Shown here: one piece after another, positions 1 to 10,200 of the stretch | Position numbering within the stretch: the first letter of the stretch is position 1 | Layout of the letters: each line of letters begins with the position of its first letter | Assembly: GCA_003999685.1 (NCBI GenBank) | Contig: CP021226.1 | Span: 186,001 to 250,000, forward strand | Reading direction: 5' to 3' | Source of the DNA: Taiwanofungus camphoratus | Taxonomy: Eukaryota; Basidiomycota; Agaricomycetes; Polyporales; Taiwanofungaceae | DNA length: 64,000 nucleotides | Notes under the pieces: generated by a model | What the model saw: only the letters and a program-made list of their open reading frames with translations | Told to the model about the DNA's origin: nothing | The model's database searches: none | Program-made: the position numbers and the translations under genes

Positions 1-836
1 GGCAGTATATGGCGTGACTACATACACTAGTAAGACGAAATTGAGCATTAGCGTTCAGAACGTGAATCAGCAGATCACACAGACCAGGGTCCAGTCCAGA
101 ATCCAATAGGTCGGGATAGTCAAAGTGAGTTCTTCTCTTACGCCTGTGGCGGAGAAAGAAGAGGAGAAGCGCAGCCGCTACGAGTGCAACCACGCCTCCC
201 ACAACTCCGCCTACTATCGCATCCGTCGGAGTCGAAGATGACTTGGACGAAACAGCCGAACTGGCTGGCGCTGCAGTGGCCCCTGATGTTGCCGACTCAG
301 ACGCTACTGGTGAAGTAGGACTCGCTGGATTGCTTGTCGATGGAAAAGGTATTGTACCGTTGATCACCCGGGCTATGACATAGTCCATCAGAAATGGATA
401 TGTGTCGCTTGCCTGGGTGAGGCTGATGACAAGGGCGTGCGGCCCATTTGACAATGGCTGGGATGCGAAGAAGACTATGCCAGTGGTTGCTTGCGTGTAG
501 TTATCCGGAGTGACGTATATGGATGGCGACGTTCCATTTATTGAATAGGATGAGATGGGCAGAACACTAGCCCCGTCAGGGGGGATAACAGCGCCGACAA
601 CTCCTACTTCTATGATGCCTCCAGCGTGCGATGTGAGAGCACAACTCCTGAGTTTGATAGGCCGACTTACTGTCACCGTTGAACTCAAACATCGCCGTTG
701 AATTGGTGGTATATGCAGCACTCAGAGTCCCATCCAAGACAACCTGCTGGTCAGTCATGTGGTACCATTCACCAGAGTAGCTAATTCGGCCACCCTGATC
801 ATCGAATTTGGCGATATAGGTGTCTTTAGCAGACAT
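1..836 (-). CDS. One-pass membrane protein, 3' end outside window (paralogue of 2226-3488)
   Basis: The gene reads leftwards and runs off the left edge. The ATG at 836 is chosen because the protein then starts like its neighbour (DDQGGRISYSGEW against DDQGGQIHYLGEW). A 61-nt GT-AG intron at 610-670 restores frame into a second segment with the conserved YVTPDNYT motif, a Ser/Thr/Pro-rich stalk, a Gly-Ala-rich transmembrane helix around 170-230 and a basic stop-transfer RHRRKRR. The layout (an extracellular beta-type domain, a Ser-rich stalk, one TM helix and a cytoplasmic tail) is common in agaricomycete membrane proteins of unknown function. There is no obvious signal peptide, so the N-terminus may be exported without one or a 5' exon may be missing. 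A further intron probably sits in the tail near the left edge. The ligand and role are unknown. Confidence 0.7.
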
Positions 837-2225
837 GACCTCGACGTCGCAGCGGGATACCAGGACTGGAGCACCAAGCACGGGAAATGTCCCCAAAAGC
901 TAAGTGCCCTTAACAGTGTTGCATGTGGCTTATTACGACGCCCTCCTTCTTGTGTTTGTTTGTCATGGTGGGTGTACAGCATGTTCAGCAGTAATTCATG
1001 ATTGCTGGTACTTATATCTGTATATTCCACCTTGGAAATCACTACACATGTGCTGGACCTGCTTGGGATAGATAAGAAGTCAGTACGCCAGTTTCCCTTT
1101 CCCATTCTGACTCACAGAGAATCTGGGGAATTTGAACACGAAACCTAACTCACCGGACATGTTGTACACGAGTATACACACTAGGAGAGAACCAGTGTGG
1201 ACATCCGACCGAAACACACTCGGAGAGGGAATTTAGAAAGCACAGAAGTGACCGACATCGGAAGTTTTGAGAGCCCTTCATCGAGTGCAGAACTGTAGGC
1301 ACGTGTATCACCAAATGTTTGTGTCCGACTTGTGTTCAACTTTTCCGGGAACCGGATGCTACTTCACAATAAATCGAACAGCTTGATGAACTTCACTTCA
1401 CGAGCGTCAGTGCAACGCTGAGTCTGTTCGAGTCACGGCGCGTATCTGCAACGCGCTCACAGGTCTGTTGTTAGCGTAAAATCGAAGCCTGTGAGCAGCA
1501 CACAGTAGCGTCCTTGCCACAAGCGCGTATCGATCTCTGCGAAGCAGTACTTATCAACCCAAGCGAGAAGCTCAGGATGGGAAATGAAAAGGCGATGCGA
1601 TTGTACGTACTCCTTTGGTACCAGACTGTCCGTGGGCACAGGGGAAGTACATGTTCCGAAATGAGTCCCAATCAGGCCGATCCTGTGCACGAAAGGATTG
1701 AGGAAGGCCCAAGCAGAAATAATTCTGAGGAACGATAATCAAGAAATAGCTTGTCCCCACGCAACAGCAGGATTCGAGCTCAAATGGCCCACCAGACGTA
1801 GAGTATCAGTAAATATCATGATAGTCAATTTCAGGTTGTAACTGTACAACTTCGAACTGTACAACTTCGAACATAACGCAGACGCACCGCGGCCGATCAC
1901 CGATGGGACTATTTCTAAAAATGGCTATATAAACATAGTATGTCTCGTCGACTACTTTGTCGCTCGTAAGGCGACTCAAGAGACCGCTAGATATGTATTA
2001 CCACCACAAACTTACACGAAAGACCATGTCCGAATACTTGCCCATCCTAATGATGTAAAGCGGATCTCTGATGACTGTCTTCAAACACACAATCCAGATC
2101 CAATAAGCAGGCAGCGAAAGTGCGAGTTACCAGTAGCTGTGGGTCCAATCAGCCCCAAGGCAAGGAACCGATTTGTAGTCCTGATGCAGAACAATGTGCC
2201 CATATCCTTGCCATTGCTAACAATC
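837..2225. other. Intergenic, 1.4 kb
   Basis: This is the region between the two membrane-protein paralogues. Short open frames are present on both strands but none shows a domain or a convincing splice pattern. It holds a perfect tandem 15-mer (1841-1870) and a TATA-like stretch near 1927. The left part is the promoter side of the first paralogue and the right part is the 3' flank of the second. Confidence 0.6.
1841..1870. repeat. Two perfect copies of a 15-bp tandem repeat
   Basis: The 15-mer actgtacaacttcga occurs twice head to tail with no mismatch. It lies in intergenic DNA about 1 kb upstream of the first membrane-protein gene. It may be a simple slippage product. Confidence 0.9.
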
Positions 2226-3488
2226 CTAGTCATAGTCTGGGCGAAATTCGTTTGGTGGTAGGCCGGGACTGACCAACGATGGTAAATCGCCTAGTCCGAA
2301 CCTCGTTCCGGCGTCTGCATAATGCATTATCGCAGGTGAGACCGGATGGATGCCTGTCACCTCAGCACTCGAAGGTCGATCATCAGTAATGCCGGAGGAC
2401 TCTGTATGAGTGTTGTTCAGCAGGGGGGTGGTAAGCGCTCCCGAGCGGGATCTGCTGGAATGCCGCGCCATGAATTGGGCGGCCGGAGGTGCACCCTTCG
2501 CGCTGACGAGTCGCAATACCACAGAGGGAGACTCCGGAGGGCCTGCGTGCTCGCTTGTAGCCGGAGAATATGACTGGTAGGGCGGTGAGAGGTACGGCGT
2601 GACTTCATAAGCTGCACACAATACACTCAAACAATCAACACCTAGACCATAGATGAAAAAAGAGCACAAACCAGGATCTAGTCTATCATGGATAGGGCCA
2701 ACGCTTGCATAGTTTAGTCCTCGATTACGTCTGTACCAAAGGAAGAGGAAGATGGCGGTGAGGATAGCGGCGAGGAGGGCGGCCATGCCACCGACAGCTC
2801 CACCTACTATTGCGCCAACTGGAGTGGAAGGCGACTCGACAAGAATTGCAGCAGGAGAAGTTGCAGCGGCAGGAGAAGTACTAGCAGGCGAGGACGCGGC
2901 TGCAGACGATGATATAGTTGTAGACAGAGATGTCTCGGACGATGAAAGCGATGATGAGCTCGAGGTGGCGGAGACGCTCGAACTCGCTGACTGGATAGTT
3001 GTTGTGCCATTTCTGTAGTACATCAGGATATAATCCAATAAATACGGGAGAGCAGTGCTGCCCTGTAATAGAGCGATGCTGAAGACGTGCGGTCCGTTCT
3101 GTAACGGTGGGGACGAGGAAAACGTTATTTGGGTGGCTTGTTCTGTGTAGTTATCGGGCGTGACGTAAAAGCCTTCCACTGTCTCATCCATGAAGTACTC
3201 TGAGACAGGCTGAGACATTGATACACCCTGTTTTGGAGGGAAGACAGCACCAATGACATCCAGCCTATAGTAGACTCCAACCGCGGTGTGTGAGAGAGGG
3301 TCCGAAAAGTTGCAAATGGGCTCACAATCAGCATTGAAATAGAATGATACGGATGAGTTTGCGGAATACGTGGCGCTCAGCGTCGAGTTGGCGGCATCTT
3401 GTTTCGTTAGATGCGACCATTCACCAAGATAATGGATCTGCCCGCCCTGATCATCGATCTGCTCGCTATAAGGGCTCACCACGGACAT
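2226..3488 (-). CDS. One-pass membrane protein with Ser/Ala-rich stalk
   Basis: The frame is open from an ATG at 3488 to a stop at 2226. The chosen ATG gives MSVVSPYSEQIDDQGGQIHY, matching the paralogue at the left edge; longer starts up to 3539 are possible. Order of parts: an extracellular domain with the YVTPDNYT motif and NxT/S sites, a Ser/Thr stalk with a repeated (A/T)SPA pattern, a Gly/Ala-rich TM helix (near 2730-2800) followed by WYRRNRG, and a Ser/Pro-rich cytoplasmic tail. A 60-nt in-frame GT-AG intron is likely at 2612-2671; splicing gives about 400 residues ending PNEFRPDYD. At 3265-3325 lies a block with intron-like ends that aligns with the first intron of the paralogue, but removing it breaks the frame, so it seems to be coding here. 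Function is unknown. Confidence 0.75.
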   Translation of the reverse strand: MSVVSPYSEQIDDQGGQIHYLGEWSHLTKQDAANSTLSATYSANSSVSFYFNADCEPICNFSDPLSHTAVGVYYRLDVIGAVFPPKQGVSMSQPVSEYFMDETVEGFYVTPDNYTEQATQITFSSSPPLQNGPHVFSIALLQGSTALPYLLDYILMYYRNGTTTIQSASSSVSATSSSSSLSSSETSLSTTISSSAAASSPASTSPAAATSPAAILVESPSTPVGAIVGGAVGGMAALLAAILTAIFLFLWYRRNRGLNYASVGPIHDRLDPGLCSFFIYGLGVDCLSVLCAAYEVTPYLSPPYQSYSPATSEHAGPPESPSVVLRLVSAKGAPPAAQFMARHSSRSRSGALTTPLLNNTHTESSGITDDRPSSAEVTGIHPVSPAIMHYADAGTRFGLGDLPSLVSPGLPPNEFRPDYD

Positions 3489-4776
3489 GTGTGATTGAAG
3501 TATGGGACCGCCAGACGAATCGCCAAGTGCTATCAGCACAGGCAGAGGGATATATCACAGGTGAACATACAAGTCGGCTCTGCATGCACTTTATTACGAT
3601 ACCTTCGGTCTGTATTTGTTTGCGGTAGTGGATGCACTGCATGTGCTTCCTTGGCTTGTGATCTGTTCTTGACCCTTCTTCATGCTTGCGTTTGCCATAT
3701 GTGTCGAAACCACCATGGACCTACTTAGACAAATAAGAAACCAGCAGGCCACTTCGCCCGTCGATCTTACTTGCCCTGCATTCCGTCCTGCAATCATGCT
3801 TATTGCAAACAGCTGTCTCAGGTGCCGCGGACAGAAGTTGTGGACACGATGCTCGATGCTGGCAGGCTTCGAAAACAGGTCGAAGGGCATGATCCATTTA
3901 AACAGTGCATTATACAGCTTCGATATTGCTAGTGCCGGTCGGTAGTGACAGAAAATGTGCGATCTGGCAGGAAAGGGCCAAAGGAAAATAGCTATGGCGC
4001 TTGGTGGTTGATTTTATCAGGGTTCATGCGTCTCCGGCTCAAGGCAGCACGACTCGGTTGTCTTCACGAGGACTTCTCTAAAGACTGGCGAGAGTTTATT
4101 GTCAGTATCGTACTCTTGAGTCCTCTTTCGCCCGCGTGTTATCGATCTGTCTGAACAAGCGAGCTTTGCATGAGGCTTCGAGCATTAGGGGGACAATAAA
4201 AAAACTCATTATGATTCAAGTGCATTTTCGTAAGTGGTTTGAGAAATTGTGGTTTGGAGATAAAAGTCAGTAGAATTTACCAGAAGCGAGGAATTGAGCT
4301 ACTGAGGCACACCATACTCTTTAAAAGCACTAAACCTCGACCCGTCGTATGCGCTGAAGGGACAGTGACACCTAAAAGTAAGGCGAGTAGTGAAGTCAGT
4401 CACCAATCTGCCCTTGCTGCGAGTTACTGCAATGACCGGGAGTGCGCTATAGTGAGATTGGGAGGAAGAATATCAAGAGGTTGCACTACATACGCTCGAT
4501 CACGTGGACGTGCCGAAATCGTCAAGGCGTCTATCCGCGGAACTGCGTCTGGCGTCTACTGCTTTAATCAGAGCACTAAGGGCCATAAACAATACCTATT
4601 CAACCATCTGCGCTCTTCGCTCTGGACGTGACTGGTCTTCCACAGACAGCTTGCTAGACAGGTCTAGGTACATCATCCATACGATCAGAGGCCCAGGCCA
4701 GCCGGGAGCGAGCATCGAACTAGTGAAATACGGATTCACACAGTTTGACCTCTTGTTTGTGTCCCAGAAAAAAGCC
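3489..4776. other. Intergenic, 1.3 kb, divergent promoter region
   Basis: This sequence separates the minus-strand membrane-protein gene from plus-strand HEM13. The frame upstream of HEM13 is open back to 4504, but this extension has no family similarity that I can see. Other short frames at 3594-4154 look like chance. No RNA gene or repeat was recognised. Confidence 0.6.
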
Positions 4777-5856
4777 ATGGCATCAGCTTCACCAAAGCCG
4801 ATGCGCCTACAAGTAGAGGAGTACATATCCTCCCTTCAAGAGGACATCGTTACTGCTTTCGAAAAGCTAGACCCGGCTGCTCCTGCATTCAAGCGCGACT
4901 CATGGCTCCGCGCTCAGGGCGGTCGTGGGCTCTCTTGTGTATTTGCAGTGCCCCCATCTAGCAATCCCGAGTCTGCCTCATCAGCGCAGACCGTCCTGGA
5001 GAAGGCCGGCGTGAATATATCGGTCGTCCACGGCGTCCTACCGCCCGCCGCTGTGAAGCAGATGCGCGCGGATCATAGCTCCATGAACGACCTGCAAGGC
5101 AGCCTGCCGTTCTTCGCTGCGGGCATCAGTCTCGTCATACACCCACGCAATCCACACGCGCCCACGGTGCACGCCAACTACCGCTACTTCGAAATCACCG
5201 AGCCTGTGGAGGAGGGCGCAGGCGCGGCCAGAGAGACGGGACAGGCGAAGGTCGTGGCATGGTGGTTTGGGGGCGGGTCCGATCTGACGCCGTCGTACCT
5301 CTACGAGGAGGACGCGCGGCACTTCCACGGGACGCTCAAAGCGGCGTGCGACCCGTCCGGCGCGGCAGTGTACCCGGCGTTCAAGCAGTGGTGCGACGAG
5401 TACTTCTACATCAAGCACCGCGACGAGTCCCGCGGGATCGGCGGCATCTTCTTCGATGACATGTGCGACGAGCCGCACGCCCGCTTCGCCCCAGTGGGTA
5501 CTGACACGCAACGCCCGCGCACGCAGGATGATATCTTCGCGATGCTGCGGAGGCTCGGGGACGCGTTCGTGCCGTCGTATATCCCGATTCTGGAGCGGCG
5601 CATACGCACACCGAGCGACGACCGCGCGCGCCGGTGGCAGCTGCTGAGGCGCGGGCGGTACGTCGAATTCAATTTGGTGTATGACCGCGGGACGCGGTTC
5701 GGTCTCTTGACACCCGGGGCGCGGATCGAGAGTATACTGATGAGTCTTCCGGAGACGGCAAGGTGGGAGTATATGAGTGATTTGGGCACCGACGGAGATG
5801 CGAGTGAGGAGGGTAAGCTCATCGAGGTACTCAAGAGACCTAGAGATTGGGTTTGA
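4777..5856 (+). CDS. HEM13: Coproporphyrinogen III oxidase
   Basis: A single exon encodes 359 residues of the oxygen-dependent coproporphyrinogen III oxidase, which decarboxylates two propionates to make protoporphyrinogen IX in haem synthesis. The family blocks are all present in order: RDSWLRAQGGRGLSCVF, HPRNPHAPTVHANYRYFE, WWFGGGSDLTPSYLYEEDA, DEYFYIKHRDESRGIGGIFF and a C-terminal RRGRYVEFNLVYDRGTRFGL. The length is close to the yeast enzyme (328 aa). The ATG at 4777 sits in a strong GCCATGG context and starts just before the conserved N-terminal helix. The in-frame region back to 4504 would add 91 residues without similarity and has no clear mitochondrial presequence, so a cytosolic enzyme as in yeast is inferred. 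Confidence 0.96.
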   Translation: MASASPKPMRLQVEEYISSLQEDIVTAFEKLDPAAPAFKRDSWLRAQGGRGLSCVFAVPPSSNPESASSAQTVLEKAGVNISVVHGVLPPAAVKQMRADHSSMNDLQGSLPFFAAGISLVIHPRNPHAPTVHANYRYFEITEPVEEGAGAARETGQAKVVAWWFGGGSDLTPSYLYEEDARHFHGTLKAACDPSGAAVYPAFKQWCDEYFYIKHRDESRGIGGIFFDDMCDEPHARFAPVGTDTQRPRTQDDIFAMLRRLGDAFVPSYIPILERRIRTPSDDRARRWQLLRRGRYVEFNLVYDRGTRFGLLTPGARIESILMSLPETARWEYMSDLGTDGDASEEGKLIEVLKRPRDWV

Positions 5857-7201
5857 TTCAGAAATAAGAAGTCACTGACTGTATCCATGAGTAAATGCAG
5901 TCGATGTGCGGTGTACTGATGGTGTCATTGTTGTAGGTATCATGATATAAATAACCACCCCTCTATATCTGTAGACAACGGTCCGTCAAGGTCTCTAGTC
6001 TTTCCCAAGAATACGCTATCGCGCAAAAGCAAGGAATCTCTGAGCAGACCGGTGCTTTGTGCCTTCGGCCATGGCATATAACATACAAGTTTTCTGTCTT
6101 CACTCTCGTCCGCAAGCACACGAAGCCTGCTATCTCCCTTCCTCAGCAGGTCAATAGAACTCCTGAATCCGAACCGCATTTTCGTCAGCTGTCGTTACAG
6201 CGATCTCATCAAGAAAAGCTCACAATCCATCCTGCATCAAGGACATTCTGCGGATTGAGATGTGCAACAGTCAGGAGTGACTGACGTCTTTGCTCAGCTC
6301 TTTCCGTAGAGTCGATGGGATGATAGCATCGGTCATACAGTCTAAACCAATGCTGATGACACTTCGCGAAGTGGACAGCAGAAGTTGCTAAGCGGATACG
6401 ACAAGACATCAGTATCGTCCACGAGATTCTCATCCGCCAATATCATTCCCGAAAATAAAGGTCAGTCCGACTTGTTGGCTCGTCTAACAACGAAGAACAT
6501 CTGGGATATCATGGCGACAAACTACAGAGCCGCAATGCAAGGTAGAAGCCTGATGAGGATGTCCAGAGAATGCTATCATGGGATATCAGTCAATGTATCA
6601 TAGAGCATCAGAAGATATTTGCTTGACTTCCGACCCTTTCATCGAAATGGCGAAAGAAGTGAACGGACTCGAGGCTTGACCGACTTGCCAGGAGGGATTG
6701 TCTTCCGACAGCCATGCTGGTCGATCTCAGAAATTGCTCAAAAAGTAAACCTTTTCAGTTGGGTTGCGTATAGTTGTAGCTCGTGTGCGTCGGTGCGAAC
6801 TAGCCATCCCGACAGCATATTCAACTAGATATTCTCAAAACAAAGTGGTGTCTTTCATCTAATAAGTATTTGAGTATGGCGGTCGTGAACAGCCAGGGCG
6901 GCCATGCATCACGCGCAAGAACGCGTCGCGTCTTGTCGCGCCTGGACTTAACAACTCTCCCCAGGCAGACTACTTCCTTCAGCCTCAGGATATCCGTATC
7001 TGATCTGGACTACGCGCCAGCCCATTACCAGCCCAGAGTCGAATGCGGGTCATCCCCCTGCGATCATTGTCAGCTATGGCTGACAATACATGTCAGCCCA
7101 TGGAATCTCGGGGGATGCATAAATGGACGGCCCTCGTCCGGAAATACCAACTTTCACGTACATTTATATACAACATCAGCTACTAGTAGTATCCGCACAA
7201 C
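5857..7201. other. Intergenic, 1.3 kb
   Basis: This is the 3' flank of HEM13 and the promoter side of the large repeat protein. A TATA-like atttatatac lies at about 7160-7170, some 35 bp before the ATG at 7202. Several short frames (for example 6870-7280) overlap the next gene's start and show no domain. Nothing else was recognised. Confidence 0.55.
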
Positions 7202-10200
7202 ATGTTTCAATTCCAAACCAAAGACATTCTTCACTTCATCGCAAACAAACTCCTCTCCGACAACATCAGGCTTGCTCTGATCGATGTCCTTCTGACTCAT
7301 TCACGTCCTCCTGATCCTGAGCAACCTCCCCCCACTCCCGTCTACAAACCTCCTCCTACTCCAAGTTACCCTGTTCATTGGCCGCCCACGCCAACCGCCA
7401 GTCGAGCAGTTGGATATGAAGGTCCTGTCCTCCCTCACGGCAACTTCGCGATAATTGGCGTCATCATCATGTTCATGATCACCGCGCTCACGATGATTAT
7501 GATATGGAATACGGGAACAAGGAGCTCCGAGTCCTACATAACGGTCGAGGAACCGAAGATCTGTACTAGCGGTGGCAAACTGAAGAAACAGCTCCGCCGT
7601 TTTAGTTGCAAACGCTGTCGGCACATCAAACTCAAGCGCAAGAAACCCCCTGCGACGTCGACCGCACATGCGACGACGACCGCAAAGCCTACCTTGCGCA
7701 TTCCGACTCCGGAGTCTACCAAGATCACGGAGACGGCGACGACCGCGGCCGCGAGAACGACCATCTCATGGCCGCTCTACAAGATTCCGTTGCCTCAGAT
7801 TCCTGCCTTCAGGTTGACGTCTTCGGTGCCTATACCCGGACACACTCCCTGCGCTTCTCCACCCGTCTTGAGCGTCCCGCTACCTGTTGAGCCGACGCCT
7901 CCTCGGTTCGGAGTTCTGCATGATCTGGGTCCTCGTCCGTTCATAGGTTCACCCTTGTCCCGTTCTAATCCTGGTAAGTCATTGGATTCACCTATCGTGC
8001 CGCGCTCTAGTTCTAGCCGTCAGACTAGTCTGCTCACCTCGACTCTGCATTATACAGCTGCGACGCCCGTCGTCTTACCGCCGATCTTGGCTGCTGTGAC
8101 ACCTCGGACGCCTCCGTGCAGTTTGATGACTTCGGTGACCGAAGCTAGACAAATTGCCCGCGCATCTCCAATGACTCGATTAAGCGTCCCGCTACTCGTT
8201 GAGCCATCGACGCCTCCTCGATTCGGAATTCTGCGCCAGCCGGGTCTTCGTCCGCCATTGGACTCGCCTCTTTTGTCTCGCTCTAAATCTGGTAAGTCCT
8301 TAGGTCTACCTACTCCGCCGCGAGTTCTTCCTGATCCCGGTTTGGATGACTTTCATTATTGTAGTGACGACGCCTGCCATCCTGCTACCGACCTTGACTG
8401 CCATGACACCTCGGACGCCTCCGTGCAAGCTGATGGCCTTGGTGACCGGAGCTGGACCTGTTGCCCGCGCATCTCCATCTGCGATTCGAGTAGGCGTCCC
8501 GCTCTCCAGTGAGCGCTTGACGCCTCCTCGGTCCGGATTTCTGATGCGCCCGGGTTCTGGTCTATTGGCCTCCTCACCGACCGCGCTCCGCGCCGCTCCT
8601 CGTGGCCCATACGTTGGTTCGTCCATCTCGCCCCACGCTCCGCTAATCGCTGCAACTCCGACGCCGCTTGTCTTGAAGTCGGCCTTGGTCGCCGCGACGC
8701 CCCGGACGCCTCAGCTAGGACTGGTGACTTCCCTGACTAGAGCTAGGGCTGCTAGGTTCTCTGCCCGCGCAACTTCATCTCTGATTCAAATGAGCGTCTC
8801 GCTCCCTGCTGAGCGCGCGACGCCGCCTCGATTCGGACTTGTGCTGCGGGCTGGTCAGAGCCCCTTGCCTAGCTCGCCTATCGTACTACGTTCTCGTTCT
8901 GGTCAAGCATTTGGCTCGCCTGTAGTGCTACGCTCTAGTTCGGGCAAAATACTCGGGTCGCCTGTCATGTTACGCTCTGGCTCTGGTCAGGTATCTGGTT
9001 CGCCTATCATGCTGCGCTTTGGAACTGGTCAGGTATCTGGGTCGCCTATTTCATTGCGCTCTGGCTCTAGTCGAGCGTACGGCTCGCCCATCCCGATTCA
9101 CAAGCGATTCATGAAGGACATGTCTCGGATTTCGTGCTCGACACCTGGTCCTCGTGTTGCTACAGGTCTTTTCCGGTCGGATGGTTCTATGTCCAACTCG
9201 CCTGTCCGGGCTCGTCCGTCATTTGCAGTTAACTTGTCTCGCGACTCCTGCTCGCCTCGTCGCCGTGCTGCTGCCAACCGTCTCTGGTCAGATGATTCTG
9301 TATCTGAGTCTCCTGTTGCCACTCGTAGGCAGTTCGCGCGCCACATGTCTCGCGCCTCGCCTCCTCGTCGTGCGGCTGCTGGTCTTTTCTGGTCTAACGG
9401 TCCTGCCTCTGGTTCTTCTGGTGCTTCGTTCTTCGCGGATACTCGTCCTCGCCGCGCTCATGACGTCTGTGAGACAGATATCTTCACACCTCTGGCCAAG
9501 GACCTTGCCGACAGTGATGACGATACTCTTCAGGACGACAGCATTGACCTTTTCCTGCCTCGTAAGAAGACGTCTCCTCGCGACGATAGTCCCACCCTCG
9601 GTGGCAGCAGCTCCTCTTCGATCTCCCCCTCGCAGATCACGGACGTGCTTGACGACGACGGTGTCGAGAACATCTCCCGTGACGATGGCGTTGGCTATTT
9701 CCTGAACGACGACGATACTCCCCTAATCGAGTATTTGCTGGTGATGAATGGTGTCACCTCCTACGTCCTCTTTGAGGTGGAGATCCACGAGTCCAAGCAT
9801 GATCCATACGCCGTTATCGTGATCCAGATAGCCATGAGCCCCCCTGACGCGCATCCTGATGACCCTCCTTGCGAACGCCTGGTCAGAGTCAAGCTTCTCC
9901 CCGAGAACGACGCGGCTGTGCAATACAGGCTCTGGCTGAACGGACATGCCCTCGGCATACAGATTCTTTCCAGCGAAGAAGTACAGGACTCTGATCTCTA
10001 CGAGCAGTCGCAGCGAGAGGAAGACTTGTGGGAGCATCCGGAACTCGAGGCGAAAATCTGCGAGGCGGAGTGCGACAATGGAGACACAGAAATTGACGAT
10101 CTCAGTCTCGCCGGAAACTTGGAAGACCTCCTTGTCGCAGAAACCGACGATCTCAGTGCAGTTGACCAAGTCTACAATATTCTCGACGACCTCGAGACCT

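Noticed and set aside
1457-1760. Overlapping frames on both strands
   Set aside because: They are short and contradictory, with no recognisable domain.
4504-4776. In-frame 91-residue N-terminal extension of HEM13
   Set aside because: There is no family similarity or clear targeting signal, and a strong start context lies at 4777.
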